DNA from: Combretum micranthum
Taxonomy: Eukaryota > Streptophyta > Magnoliopsida > Myrtales > Combretaceae
Assembly: GCA_024138025.1 (NCBI GenBank)
Contig: JAMXBD010000963.1
Coordinates: 124,001 to 188,000 of the forward strand
Direction: 5' to 3'
DNA length: 64,000 bases
Shown: positions 11,271 to 23,694 of the stretch, piece by piece
Layout of the letters: each line of letters opens with the position of its first letter
Position numbering within the stretch: position 1 is the first letter of the stretch
Notes under the pieces: generated by a model
Seen by the model: only the letters and a program-made list of their open reading frames with translations
What the model was told of the DNA's origin: nothing
Database searches by the model: none
Program-made: the position numbers and the translations under genes

Positions 11271-13400
11271 ATGTTGAGCTCAAGTACATTCGCTATCCAA
11301 CCTTTTTCCCATTACTCGGTCGACAGGGTTCAACAGCTTGCCCATGAGGTGGAGAGAGAGGAGGGAGATACCGTGTCGAGGTCAGGAGGTTCGGAGTTAA
11401 ATGATAGGCGAAGGGCAGAGAATGGAAGCTGGGCTTCCATTAGCAGTCATGAAGAGAGGCTAAGAAGATTCTCCATCACGGTATCGGTGGCGAGGCGCTG
11501 GGGTGCTCCTAGTATGCTTTCCTATGATGAGTTAGCTATGGAGGTGTACCGGCATGTAATAGACGCATATTCTTCTGATGGCCTCAAGAAGACTAAGGTC
11601 ATTCCGTTATATTCGGAGGCGGCCCGAGGTAACGACTTAGATGGCATCCGCCCGCTTGGGATTTGTAGTGAGCTATCATGGGAGGAGATCACGACCGTAT
11701 TTAACGAGGAGAGGTGTGACACCCCTTAAGAATAAGTGATTGTGAAGCCAAAAAATCAGATTACATGCTTCTCCTTAGTGGCCGTCAGTTCACCTTATAT
11801 GAAAAGGCATTCGAATTTAGGCTTAGGATACCTTTCTCTCCTTTCCAGAAGGAGTTTTTCAATTATCACCATTTATGTCAATCTCAACTATTACCAAATG
11901 CTTGGTGGATACTAGTGGCCTTCGAGGCCATCTATCTTAGTGTCATAGTGTGGCCCACCCTAATCCTATTTCGCCAATTTTTCCAAAAGGTTGCCGAAGG
12001 GGTGTGGTACTTTGCCTAGTAGCCAAAGTGTCCCCAGCTCTTTACTAAGTTTATTAGTTAAAATAGGTTTAACTGGAAACGTGGGTTCTGGATAGTAAGG
12101 ATGGAGGATAGTATACAGCGGGGTTCCGATTTCTGGCTCGAGTAGTGCTAACCCATTCGCCTTGAGAAACCTCAACGCTTAATGGCTCGTGATGCTGATG
12201 GGTTGGTGATGTTGGAGGGCGCTCTAAAAGCACAAGGTGGGAGACTATTTGATGCTGCACTGGTGGTTAAGAACTTCGTGAGCAGGAGACCCGTTACCGA
12301 TGGAGGTGTAGCGTAGTCATTCATGTAACCGACCTCTCTCTCTTCCCCCTCTCCCCAATCACCTGTCAAGTCGAGCTCAGGCAAGAAGGCTTTTTGCATG
12401 GTCAATAAGGGCGAGCTGCGGAGCTCGCCTAGGCAAGTGTCTTCATTATTATCCTAACTCGTTTATTTTTTGTTTTGTAGAGCCCGCGATGGTTGTAGTT
12501 GACATGAATGATGTTCTTGCTGGCCCTTTGAAGAAGTAGAAGAGGCCGTCGACAAAGAAGACAGGAGCTGAAAAGCAAACTATTGAGGTTGAGGAACGAG
12601 TTATTGAGGTCGATCTTTCGGTGATCAATGAATGGTAGGAACAAGGAGTTGAGGATGGTCATACTGAAGCTAAGGGCACACCTAGTGACCTCAATAGTTG
12701 TACTGTTGAAGGTTGGTGACGTTGGTATCGATGGTGGCATTGGTGAAGGGGATACTATTGTGGCGAGTTTATTGCGTTTGCATCAGTCTTGGGGGGAGTG
12801 TGGTTCAACTCAACCATCGTCTCTGCTTGTCCCAGCTCATGTTGTTCCTGCTTAATCCGAGGAGGTTACTGGGAGTACCAGCACTGATTCAGGTGCTCGA
12901 GCTTCGGTCAGGTGTCGTAGAAAGTCAGCCCGAGAGGAGTGCTTGCCGGTTGTCCTCTTGATTTTGTTGAGCGTAAAACACTGAGGTGGAGTGACATTAG
13001 GATTAGCTAGTCTTCTTTTAGGGAGATTGGTCTTGAAGATAAGAAGCGATTGAGGCTGTTCTACAGGAAGTTGTCAAATGTGGATCTTGCAGTAGACTTT
13101 TCTACGTGGAAAACGTATGAGGTAACGATGTCGTTTAAGCCAAACTGCTTCATGCTTGATATTGTGTACTGACCATCCTTTTATTTTTATAGGCGTTGGT
13201 AACCATCACCAAGGCTTTTTAGCTGTTGAAGGAGAATCAAGAGGTGATATGCCCCTTTTTTTTTTTAAATATTGTTGTGCACATTTTTTCTAATATGTTT
13301 TTTGTTTGTGTGGGTACTGCGAAGCTTATGGCACAGAGGGCGAGCTTAGAGAGAGAACTTACCGAGGTGAAGCAAAGTGAAATGTAGTTGAAAAGCAAAC
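11271..13400 (+). pseudogene. Putative gypsy-type transposon protein (PF04195-like), 5' part
   Basis: An open frame of 152 codons (11,271-11,729) is followed after stops by a second frame at 11,765-12,019. That frame contains FEFRLRIPFSPFQKEF and PNAWWILVAFEAIY, the conserved core of the plant family called 'putative gypsy type transposon' (PF04195, Transposase_28). A degenerate continuation around 12,070-12,320 includes a GFWIVR-like phrase, and further charged segments with intron-like borders (TTTTGTTTTGTAG at about 12,470, TTTTTATAG at about 13,185) run to 13,400. The molecular function of the family is unknown; it is found in plant retroelements. In-frame stops mark it as a pseudogene. 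The reading direction and GC content differ clearly from the AT-rich flanks. It continues after an inserted LTR. Confidence 0.6.
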
Positions 13401-15525
13401 TGTAGACACCTAATTTTTGCCCATTTTAAGGTCTAATTTATAATAAATTATTATTATTTTAAGCCCACAAAATAATTTTTTTTAAATTATTACAAAGTTT
13501 TGGGCTTGAAATAATATTAATTTCCATTATAAATTAATTATGAGTTTAATTAAACAATTTAATTAATTAAGTTATTTAATTAAACTCATCTTTGAAAGAC
13601 CTTAAATATGATTTAAATGCATAAAATAAACAAGGCACAGGCCAACGGCCTAACGGTAAAACAAGCACATGCAAGAGAGGCAACCTGGGTTCGAATCCAC
13701 GTGGAAGCGGATTTTTGTTTTTCAGCTGGCGCGTGCGTTACACGAGCTGCAAGTGTCTCGCGTATGGGCACGCGTGTATGCACGCTCATCTCCTTCTTCC
13801 TCTAGCAATCAGTTTTCTCCTCGTGATCAGCCTGTTTCAAGTCTATTTTTTATCCTTTCCAAGCTCATTTCCATCAAATTTATGGGGGGATCTGGAAGTA
13901 CACATGGAGTACTACAAATTAGGACTAAGAATCAAGTTTGAAAAATCACATTTTAGCTTGCAATTTTGGATTCGAAGTTCGCAAAAAAGTCATTTTTCGC
14001 GCGAAGAACAAGCGTTCGAAAATTCAAATTTGAGCTTCTAGAACTTGTTTTCTGTTAATGTTATCCTCTTTCTAGAAGTCTAATCCGTTACTTGATTACT
14101 AAAACCCATCTAGAAGCTTGGATTCGCGCGAATCCAACCACCACCACCAACCACGACGGCCTCCACACCCCATTTCGAATCCTATAAATAGTACTTTGAA
14201 TCCACTATTTGCATCATCAACAAGTAATCAAACACATAAAAATACATTCACAACTTCAGGAAACACTCGAAAGTTGTTCAAATTCAAGATCGGAGTTCTT
14301 TGTTTGATTTTGAAATTTTTCGAATTCATTGTATTTGGAAGATTTTCAAGCAAATTGATTGTGATAGTGAGCTTTAGGAAGGTTTGATTTCCTTATTAGA
14401 CGTCTTGGATTGATCCTTGAAGCTCAAACATTACCTTTGCGAAGCATTCACAGCCGGCTGCCATTGTTGGAAGCTTGAAACCACCTTCCTCGGCTGATTT
14501 TGATCTAAATCAACATCGTCAAATAGCTTGTCATCCTTAGTTTGATTGAATTCATAAGTTCTTGGCCGCTCCAGACCACCCAATTGGTGATTTTTGAGCA
14601 ACCACCGCCACCATCTCCAACAACTGACTGAAGCTCCAAAGTCCGACCTAGGCCCGACCTAAATCTAAAATCGACCCGCTCCATTCAGGTTATTATTTGA
14701 TCATCATCATCATCATCATCACATGTAAGTTTTCTCTTAAATACATATATATGTAAAATAAAATAAAAAATAAATAAAAATATTCAAAAAAAATATTTGG
14801 AAATACATATGGAAAAGGTTTTGCCATTTAGAAATTTTTTTTTTATTTAAATTCAAATTAATTTGGTAGCTTATAATTTCATATTAAAAATTTCTTGATT
14901 TTCTTGGAAATTTAAAAAAAAAATTAAAAACTTAAAATGAAAAGAATTTGAAAACTAAAACAAACCAACAAATTAAAATTTTCTAAAAAAGAACTACGTA
15001 TTGTCTAATCTCGATTAGCGGGTACATAGGCACCTCTGGGGCGACATAAAATCTAAAAAAAAAATTTTTTTGTTCCATCACATTATCTTATAAATTTTGA
15101 ATTAATTAGTTAGTTGTAAATATTAGGTATTGTTGTTATTAATTTGTAAATAAAATTGTAAATTTATAAATTTATGATATTTGATTTATTTTTTTAGCAT
15201 TAAAAGGATAAATTTTAAATTATGAATTTTAAGTGGTAACCATATGGTTTTAATAGGGTAGCCCCCGAATTCAAAATTTATGGTTTATAAAGTTTGGTTT
15301 TTGAATCAAATTTTTTTGAAGACTAGTAGCTAAGTTAAGATTAACCAACTTATTAATCTTAACTTATAATTTTTCTCGATTCTAATCGAGTGGTGACTCC
15401 AAAATTGTTTTAAAAAATTAAACTTCTTTTAATTCCAAGTCAAAGGTCTGTATTAAGTGGGTTCGGGTTTAATATGGATGGATTAAAAGAAATGAAACCA
15501 GAAATTGAAAAATCCTGGCTCGACA
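13401..15525 (+). mobile_element. Solo LTR, Ty3/gypsy-like (Tat/Ogre-like start)
   Basis: Begins TGTAGACACCTAATTTTTG, a start typical of plant Tat/Ogre-type LTRs, and ends CTGGCTCGACA. The flanking pentamers are CAAAC (13,396-13,400) and CAAGC (15,526-15,530), a target duplication with one change. The insertion splits the coding sequence of the surrounding transposon gene. A TATA box (CCTATAAATAG, about 14,181) marks the likely LTR promoter, and TCTAATCGAGTGGTGACTCC near 15,375 resembles the U5 end of such elements. No internal region is present, so it is a solo LTR of about 2.1 kb. Confidence 0.78.
13647..13698 (+). other. tRNA-like A/B box pair inside the solo LTR
   Basis: GGCCTAACGGTAAA (13,647-13,660) resembles an RNA polymerase III A box, and GGGTTCGAATCC (13,687-13,698) is a perfect B box. 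The spacing is short for a tRNA gene, and no acceptor stem or anticodon arm can be folded, so it is not a tRNA gene. It may be a captured tRNA-derived SINE head. Confidence 0.5.
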
Positions 15526-15840
15526 CAAGCTGATGGCACTAACCGATGATCATGATAGATTGCTTGTCAAGGTGGAGAATAAGATCGTACGCTCTCAATT
15601 TGATGTGGTCGATGCAAAGAGGAAGTAAGTTCTTGCGGAGACGGTAGTGGGTGATTTCGAAGACAAGTGGAAATCTGTGAAGGAGAAGCGGATAATTTTC
15701 CTGCCTATTGGATGACATGGAGCTTGCAACAGTAAAGTAAAGATGGGAGACGGAGCTAGCCATGCAGGAGAAGGGAAAGTTATTAGAGAGCTTGCAATGG
15801 TTGAAGCAATATTATGAGATGTTGAAGATGAGGCTATTTA
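15526..15840 (+). pseudogene. PF04195-like transposon gene, coiled-coil segment after the solo LTR
   Basis: Directly after the LTR the coding sequence resumes with a Leu/Lys/Glu-rich, coiled-coil-like segment (phrases LMALTDDHDRLL and KVENKIVRSQFDVVDAKRK, then EKGKLLESLQWLKQYYEML). It contains in-frame stops and frame changes. It is the continuation of 11,271-13,400 in the same orientation. Coiled-coil C-terminal halves are usual for this family. Confidence 0.5.
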
Positions 15841-17267
15841 ACCTTTTATTGTATTATGCCTCGTTGTTATGCTTGCTTCGGTTTGTCTTTATGTGTCGTT
15901 GTTGTTATAGGGTCGCTGATAAGTGTCCTAAGACCCTTATTCTTGGTGCATTATTGAGCATATTTCATATGCTATTTAATTTCTTTATTGAAGAAAAGGA
16001 TTATTATTGAACTAATTTTGTGTTTCAGGGACAATCATGGAACAATTTGGCTTTTCAAAGAATTATTAATGAAAAAAGCCAAGATTTTGAAGAGCTTTGG
16101 AGCCTTTTATGAAGTTGCTGGCCATACACTAGTATTTTTATACTACTAGTGTACTTTTGGAGGAGAAAAATTGAAGAAAAAGTTGAAGTTCTAGGATACA
16201 CGACCCCACATACACCAGTTGTGTACAATAAGTCGTGTACATGTGCCAAAAAAGGAAAAATGCGCGAAGTTAATGAGTACACTACTCCGATGTACATGGG
16301 TCATGTAGAGGTCGTGTACATACTAATATATAAATACTTGCACCCTGTCTTAAAAGAACATATTTCATTCACTTGTTTTACTACCCAAAACCCTAGAACG
16401 CATTTTAGAGAGCTTTTTGAGAAAGAATTCGTGCTACGACTTGGAGATTCGCAACAATCACTTCTACAAAAGGGTTTTATCATCATGATCTTTCATGTTT
16501 CTTCCATTATGCTTATTATTATTGTTAATCTCTTCATGGAAGAGTAGTTGTGTATGCCCTAGGTTTTGGAAAGACCTATCCTTCATGTATTGACTTGATT
16601 ATGAATTGAATGAAGTTTGATTTTGAGTTTGCTTCATGATTTATATTGTTATTTGTGATGATTTTAGACCGAAGTTATTACAAACTTGATTCTTGTTAAT
16701 TCGAAAGAAGATTTCAATTAATGGGTTTAATCTCTCATTGGCAAAGAAGTTGAGTAATCCACTTAGAAATAGGGTTTTTCCAAGTTTCTATCAATTAGGG
16801 TTCATAATCTTCATGCTATTCTAAATTGATAATTTTGAAGAAAGAAATTCCCACTTTTGCATTTAGGGTTAAGGTTTAATTAACTTAAAGGAGTAATTAA
16901 TCTATTTAAGAAACCCGATAGTTCAAGATCGAATTTCGTTCAATTGAATCTATCTTTAAAGATGAAGGGGGCTAGGGTTGACCAAAACTAAGGGCATTGT
17001 TTGTGAATTAATTATCTTGAGAAATTTGTGCATATCTTTCTTCTAAGGTTTTTGGGCTTACTTTTAATTAGAATCAGTAGAAAGTTTAGTATTCATCTCT
17101 CAATTGATTCGGCTAGATAATAGTTAACGGGTTATTACTAGTAGTTGCCATAAATTCTTAGGACGATATCTGAGTTAATTTCTATATTACAGGATAGGTG
17201 CACTGCCTTGTGTGGGCCTAGAATTAATTAGATTATAAATTTAAAACTTAAAGATCCAACACATCAG
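15841..17267 (+). mobile_element. LTR-like insertion (possibly Athila-type), boundaries uncertain
   Basis: This AT-rich block separates two coding segments of the transposon gene. It contains a near-palindrome at 16,131-16,154 (CACTAGTAT...ATACTACTAGTG), repeated GTGTAC/GTACAC phrases around 16,195-16,320, a TATA-like ATAAATAC at about 16,330, and near its end CAGGATAGGTGCACTGCC, a phrase I associate with Athila-type LTR ends. A terminal AACA lies near 17,267. I cannot identify a convincing target duplication, so some of it could be intron. Confidence 0.35.
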
Positions 17268-17287
17268 TCACATTATGGATTTATAGA

Positions 17288-17575
17288 GTGGCTGGTTAAT
17301 TCCCGAATCGATGAAGACGCGGGTAATAAGAGAGTTTTTTAAGAGCAATGAGTGGAAGGAGGCCCAGGTCAGGCTCATCTAAGATACTGCAAAGTTGATA
17401 CGGAAGGACTTGTTAGAGAGGTACCTTGACTTAGATCTGGGCTTTTTGATAGCTTGCTTGGGAGAGGTCCTAAAGGAAGAAGATTTTGATGGGAGAGAAT
17501 GTAGATATCTTGTTTTTCTGTCTGTACTATATGTTTTTCTGTTCTCTTTCCTAGGGGTAAGGGGGTATTTATAGG
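17288..17575 (+). pseudogene. PF04195-like transposon gene, C-terminal segment
   Basis: One frame reads through phrases MKTRVIREFFKSNEWKEAQV and RYLDLDLGFLIACLGE, with a stop between them. The 'REFF..S.EW' and 'YLDLDLGFL' pattern is what the C-terminus of this plant transposon family looks like. It lies in the same orientation as 11,271-15,840 and follows the LTR-like block. Confidence 0.5.
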
Positions 17576-18010
17576 GTTTTAGGATCATATCAAAATAGCT
17601 AGTACAAGGATCACTACTAGGTACGGAAAAAGGTACCTAAGCTGATGGACTTAACTTTATGGAGTGTTGCTGAGCAGTTGGTGTCACCCCGGTCACGAGA
17701 TGTGACTATGATGTATATTTCAATTGAGAGGGATGAGGAGCCGAGGTGATGACCGAGGGTCGCGTTTAGTTAAGGTCGACTTGGCAAATCCAAAGACCTA
17801 ATAAGCCCATGGAGAAGTTTTGAGGTAAGTGCTTGATGGTGAGTCGAGTCCCACAACACATAGCTGAGATGTCATGTTCCTCTAGGTGGAATGTACGGAG
17901 CTGCCATCCTATTGGGCCTTCAAGGGCCGATAGGTTTTTAGCCAAGGAGAGACCGAGTGGGCCAAGGGTTTTTTTTACTGTCAATAGCTAGGCTTGATTA
18001 CGTGCACATA
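17576..18010. other. Probable 3' untranslated or terminal part of the gypsy-type element
   Basis: GC content is higher than the flanks and matches the transposon gene rather than the surrounding intergenic DNA. No protein similarity was recognised, and no terminal repeat shared with 10,780-11,100 could be shown by eye. Confidence 0.3.
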
Positions 18011-18011
18011 T

Positions 18012-19067
18012 TGTGGAAGCGAAAGCTACAAGGTACGTTTTTAAACCAATTTTAAGCACATTTAACCAACCATTATCTCTTTAATCCTTTTACACACAAT
18101 TAAGATAATAATAATAAAGAGATAAGGGAAGGAGAAGATTACACCAGATTTAACATAGAGTTTAACCCATCCTCTAGTCTCCACGGTCTACAATCTGTCT
18201 CATTCAACGAGAACTTCACACATTTCATTCATCACAAACAATTACCTCACAATAAAGGACTTCACTCAATGCCTCGATACGAGAACTTCACAAATGCCCA
18301 TACACACATAGGACTTCACACAGGTGTCTCAACACATGAAGACTTTACTAAAACACTAAAACAAAACATGTGAATAGTGTCTTATATTAGCTCACTAATC
18401 TCATGAATGGCACTGTTCACTTGATAAAAAAAAAAAAAACACAAATAGAGAGTACTTTTATATAATATCTGCAAGTTAAGCTTTATTATTTTCTTAAAAT
18501 CACCCCGAATTCTCTCTCTCTCTTCTATATATATATGCTTTAAAAACATAGCTGTTCACCCTCAAAAAAACCTCAAACAGTTAAATTTAAAAGTCTGCAA
18601 TGGTCAAATTTAAATTGTCATGCTCTAAACTTGTCACACCTCAAATTACCCCTCGACCAAGTCCGTGCACGTCAAGCCTTGATTCAAACTTGTCGTGCCT
18701 TAGAGTATGCGGTGCCATAACTTGTTGCACCTCAATTTAGCCATCAACCAAGTTTGTGATCTTTTATCTCATTGAGCCTGAGACTTGAGCTTGTCGAGTG
18801 TTGGTTTTGAGTTTGTCGCGCTCTAACCATTTAACGTGTTGACTCCTCAACACGACCCGCGACCAAGTTTGTGCATATATGAATTTGTTCCTGCAAAATC
18901 TATAGATAGCAACACACATATAAACACAAGCACATATATGCACAATAAAGCTTAAACATATCAAAAATAAGTTTTGTTATTAAATATAGCTTAACTAAGT
19001 TGTGGAGCATTTGTACAATATATTTTCTTATCAAAATAAGTTCGTAACTAACCTTGATTTATCAACA
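18012..19067 (-). repeat. LTR related to the copia element at 0.85-8.87 kb (solo or fragment)
   Basis: Shares the layout and phrases of the copia LTRs: AAAGAGATAAGG, a TAGAGTTTAACCC-like phrase, a CTCCACGGTC-like phrase, and blocks of AACTTGTCACACC, TCAAGCCTTGA and CTCGACC. The right end reads CTTGATTTATCAACA, so on the minus strand it begins TGTTGATAAATC, comparable to TGTTGAACTTGAG of the intact element. The left end is placed near TGTGGAAGCG, but no target duplication was found. No internal domain follows. Confidence 0.6.
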
Positions 19068-21060
19068 AATCATGGTACCACAAAGAAAAATGATGTTTGA
19101 ATAAAAAGAAAAGGACTTGTATTTGTAAATTTTGGCTCATAATTTGTTTATTATTGAGTGATTCTAATATAGATGAAAAAATGACCTGCTAATAAGAGGC
19201 ATCAGATTGATTTCCATTTCTAATAACTAATTGTTATTAAGAATTTATAGCCTTTTAGAAATACCAAACTGAATCACCTTCAAATCACCCAACTTCATAG
19301 ATCTTGCCATCAAACTAAGAAACCAATCTATATTAATGCCCTATTATTGGAATATCTCTCTATACATATGGAAATCAATCGTGTTTTCCACTAATAGAAA
19401 ATGCATTTCTTTTTCAAAAATAATTACTTGTACTTAATTTTTCCAATTATATAATATGACCATTATAATAACACTATCTCTCATCTCATGACCATTACGC
19501 TTTCTTAAGGATGCAAATGAGTTAATCATAATAGGATATCGAACTTGTTAAACCTCATCATTACCTCCTAGTAATTTTCTAAGGGCTTTGGCTTTGATTT
19601 CCGATCCTTATATGATTTCAGGTTGAGTATTAAGTAACCCTACAAGCAAAGATGACATAGAACAATATGATTAAGAAATGCGGTAAATTTTTTTTTGTAA
19701 ATATAACATGTATTTTTTTATTATTTAAATATTTTATAATATTTAATTTTTTTAGAGAATGGGGCCACATTAGTAAGCCTTTAGGTCCATCCCTCCCTAC
19801 AACGGACCAAGGCAAAGGCAAGTTTGGGTTCTATAAAAACCATCCCAACCTATTTTCATTGGAACATATGATATGAGATAAGGGATTTGTAGTAGACACA
19901 ATTTTGGGTTTCATTTCACATATTTGGCAGATTTTTACAGATAGATGTTGAAATTCTTTAAAATTAGCGGTTTGTCCTTTAAAGGTAAATTTAATACTAT
20001 CCTGGAAGGTTTCCGCTTCAATTAATGTATTATTTACCTAAAAACTTTTCTACCCTGTATTATTCATCCACGATTCGATGATCCTTTTAAGCAATATCAT
20101 TATATAATTCCAATTATTCTGGATATGTTAAAACAAAATACAAGCGAACATTGCTGCAAGCCTGCAACTGTTATATAAGGAAAAGGAAATTAATATTGGT
20201 ATTTTTAATATGACAAAACAAATGTTGATTTTTTAAAATAAAATTAGAAAAAATCACTATGATGAAAATAATATCTATCTTAGGTAAATTGAACCTATCT
20301 TTTAAAGAAACGAGGTCATAAATGACTGATCTTGTCTCGAGTCTAGTGTTATAAAATCAATCTAATTTCTTGAAGAGACGAAATTGATTCTGTCATTGTC
20401 TTTTTAGATAAACGAGTTTAGTATATTTACTTTTTACACCGATTTCGTCTTTAAAAAACGAGTTTAAATGATTTATTTCTGGAATTATTTTTTATCTAGT
20501 GGGATTTGTATAATTATTTTGCATTTTGTTTTTTTCCTTAATCTGTTATATAAGTGTTTAAAAACGATGATCAATTGAACTTAAAAAAAAAAAACATTTG
20601 TTTTGTTATTCCATAAACATATTTCTTATGAAACCATCTTATGCTTTCTTTGTACCCATACTCTAAAATTAGACCTTTTAAACATGTGATCTTCACGTTG
20701 ACCCACCTTATTCCCATTTTATTATTTTTTTTATTCGATCTTAAACAAAAAATCACTACGTCAATAAAACTTCTCCATACAAGCATCCGTAACTCATTTT
20801 TTATGATATCATTTATTTTATAATAAAAATCACTAAAAACTCAAATAAATGTCTCTAACTTTAATAATCCAGTCAATATAAGAGTGGAATTAATGATTTT
20901 GTTGATGTATCCAAATATTAAAATGAATTTTAATTCAATTTTTTATTTCTTTTCATTCTATTCTTCGTTGGTTTCTTTTCATTCTAAACCATTTATAGGA
21001 TATAAGAGTAATTGCAAGCCATGTTAAGCTTCTAAGCTAGTAAGCATGATATGACTATGT
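19068..21060. other. AT-rich intergenic DNA, no gene seen
   Basis: Only short chance frames. No protein, RNA or clear repeat boundary was recognised. Confidence 0.55.
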
Positions 21061-21062
21061 GA

Positions 21063-21357
21063 AGGTAAAGTTGTAAATTACTCTTTAAACTTTCAATGTG
21101 TATTTTTATATTAATTACACTTTGAATAATTGGTATGGTTAAGGACAAATTATCCCCTTGAATTTTCATATGTATGCGATTTAATCCCAGACATTCATCT
21201 ATGTATGAAACTACTCCCTAAATTTTCAAAGCGCACGTAAAAAAATATTTACTTTCTTATACCAAATAGTAAAAATTTAGAGGATTCAAACTTTGAAATT
21301 TCGGAGTGAATTTGCATTTAAGTAAAAGTCCAAAGGATAATTTGCAAATTTCCCTAT
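21063..21357. mobile_element. MITE-like inverted-repeat element
   Basis: The left end reads GGTAAAGTTGTAAATTACTC and the reverse complement of the right end reads GGGAAATTTGCAAATTATCC, with similarity continuing through CTTT(A/G)(A/G)ACTTT. The terminal inverted repeat is at least 40 bp and imperfect, the total about 295 bp, and there is no coding sequence. Extensive internal symmetry (ACTCCCTAAATTTTCAAAG) also occurs. The superfamily is undetermined. Confidence 0.65.
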
Positions 21358-21469
21358 CTAAAATGCAAATGATTAGGGATGATCTACTTCAGCAGAATTG
21401 AACATGTTGTTAAAAGGTGAAAAACAAGAAAAGAAAGGCTTGGAGTTGTCTTTATGGTTGCAAATAAGT

Positions 21470-21800
21470 TGAGTCAAGATTGTACAATACAGAACCTAAG
21501 ATCGAGCTTAGTTCAAACTCGATCGAGTCTAAGATTGTAAGCTCGAGTTTGACTTGAAATAACACTACATAAACTCAAGCTTGATTTGGTTAAACTCGTT
21601 TAGACTCGATTTATTAAAAAAGTACATTTTATTCTAATTTTAATAATATTAATACTCAGACTTGATTTCAATCCTATTAATATTTATACTCAATTCAAAC
21701 TTGATTAGGCTTGTAAGATAATCGAGCTAAATATACCAAGCTCAGCTCAATAAACTACTTAAGTAGTCATAATTCGATCTCGACCTGATTATTCAAGTAA
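21470..21800. repeat. Degenerate dispersed repeat rich in CTCGA/TCGAG
   Basis: Many phrases such as AACTCGATCGAGTC, AAGCTCGAGTTTGAC and CAAGCTTGATTTGG recur on both strands. The pattern resembles a common low-complexity plant repeat and the block at 8,940-9,340. Boundaries are unclear. Confidence 0.4.
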
Positions 21801-23690
21801 ACATCGAGATGAACCAGGTAGAATCATTTGCATCATAATTGTGTTCGTATAGGTATACCTAACCCAGGTCAAACCCTTCAATTCTTTTTTAGTACAATTA
21901 CTTAAGAACCTAGGTCTTTAACTCATTAGACCCTTCATGTGATCTTGTATTTCTTAGTTATCGACAAATGTCTTTGGCCCAGAAGAAGAAATTACGGTTA
22001 TATATATTTTTATTTGCTTTTTAAAATAATAAATGAAGAATAAGATCGTAGAAACACTAAAATGAAAGATTTCATATGAACCTTATATTATAAATACCAA
22101 ACTATCACCAATATTTTATAAATACTATCTTATATTAAATATATAATTGATAAGTATTCAATGTTCAATATTATAAGTGACGTCTGCTGCTTGATCTTTT
22201 TTGTAAATAAGTACCATGACAGGCTAGAAATATTGATCGAGCAAATTTCCTTACAAAGCACGTTTGAGTGCCGGTGATGTGTCTGATTTTAGACAAAGAG
22301 AATGTTTCTTTGTTAAACCGACTCACTCGACCTTTTCTTTCGCTTCTTTTACGAAAACACATGACTGGTACACGGAAAAATTGGCGGTGGGGTGGGATTA
22401 CGGAAAATATGTTTACTAAATGAAATAACAATTGATATTGACCATCTCTAAATGTTAGTTATATATTTTGACAGTATATTGAAATAAAAGATTTTTTTTT
22501 TTTTTTTTTAACAACGGATTGGTATGGCAAGTTACTGAACAATTCAGATTTATATATATATATATATATATATTCTCGTTGTTCTCATTTTATATAAAGT
22601 GCACCAGGTAGATGAATGTACGCTTACTATGTGTGTCTTTATATTGGTTAAAATTTCTTAATTTTCCATTTTTTTATGATATTTCTAGAATTACTTACTA
22701 AGAAAGTAATAAAAATTTTATATTATTTTCTAAAGAAGGAACTTCTACAACGAAACGTTTCGATCAACCATCGTGCCATTGAAATAAAATAATAAGTGAT
22801 ATATTAAGTAATTAAAGTGTCTAACCGAGATTAGGTATCGATACGACTTGTTACAAATTGACGGATGGTTTGCCCAAAAAAATAAAACATATATTTAATT
22901 GATGGATTGATGGATTGATTCATACCTATGCCTCTTCAAGTCAAGTTCGATTCGGTTTGGTCCAATTTGATTGGAGCTTGCAACAGCTTGATAATCTACT
23001 TTTAAACCTCCTAACTAGACTTATTCAACTGTAATAGAACTAATCAACTAATACATCACAATCTTGCATGGTCACTTGCTTGAACTGTTTCACTTCATTA
23101 TCAACATTCTCAAAGAGTAAGTGGTTCTGTATTCAATACTCTAATAATCTCCTTGCACCCATACAATTGCTCACATCAATAGTCAATAGTCAACTCTGAA
23201 TATCCTTTATGATCAAGCAAATAACACCTAATAAAAACTCTATTAGATTATGTACTTATCACGTCCTATATTATACTAATATTACTATTAAAGTAGTTAT
23301 ACTAAACAATCATCAGTACACATAATTGTTTTACAAGCCTAATTATTAAAAAAATTATATCAACCTACTCTAATGATTAAATTAGGTTATCAATAACCTA
23401 ACTCTTATACTTTGGAAAAAAAAAATTAAAAAACTTGTTCAAGTCAAAGACATTAAAAATCAAATTATATTTTACACTTTTTTTCCCATTCCAAGATTAA
23501 ACAAATCACATCTAATCCTGGTCACTTGTTCCAATAAAAAAAATATGATATAAACGTATATGAAAAGCAACCTAACATTATAATATTATAAATATTTATT
23601 TATATGGTGCTTTTAATAAGCCAATCTAATGGCAAAGTAAAAAGCCAATCTCATTTTTTATATATTATATATTACTATAGATAAAACCAA
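21801..23690. other. AT-rich intergenic DNA upstream of the F-box gene
   Basis: Contains a (TA)n run at 22,551-22,573 and a GATTGATGGATT microrepeat near 22,905. No gene was found. Confidence 0.5.
22551..22573. repeat. (TA)n microsatellite
   Basis: An uninterrupted alternating TA run, read directly. Confidence 0.9.
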
Positions 23691-23694
23691 ACCA

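Noticed and set aside
11522..12740. Several minus-strand frames of 60-100 codons
   Set aside because: They lie opposite the gypsy-type transposon gene and reflect its higher GC content.
13647..13698. A tRNA gene
   Set aside because: Only A- and B-box-like words are present; no acceptor stem, anticodon arm or correct spacing.
16128..16156. The CACTAGTAT...CTAGTG palindrome as a CACTA transposon end
   Set aside because: There is no CACTACAAGAA-type terminal repeat and no 3-bp duplication; it is a local palindrome.
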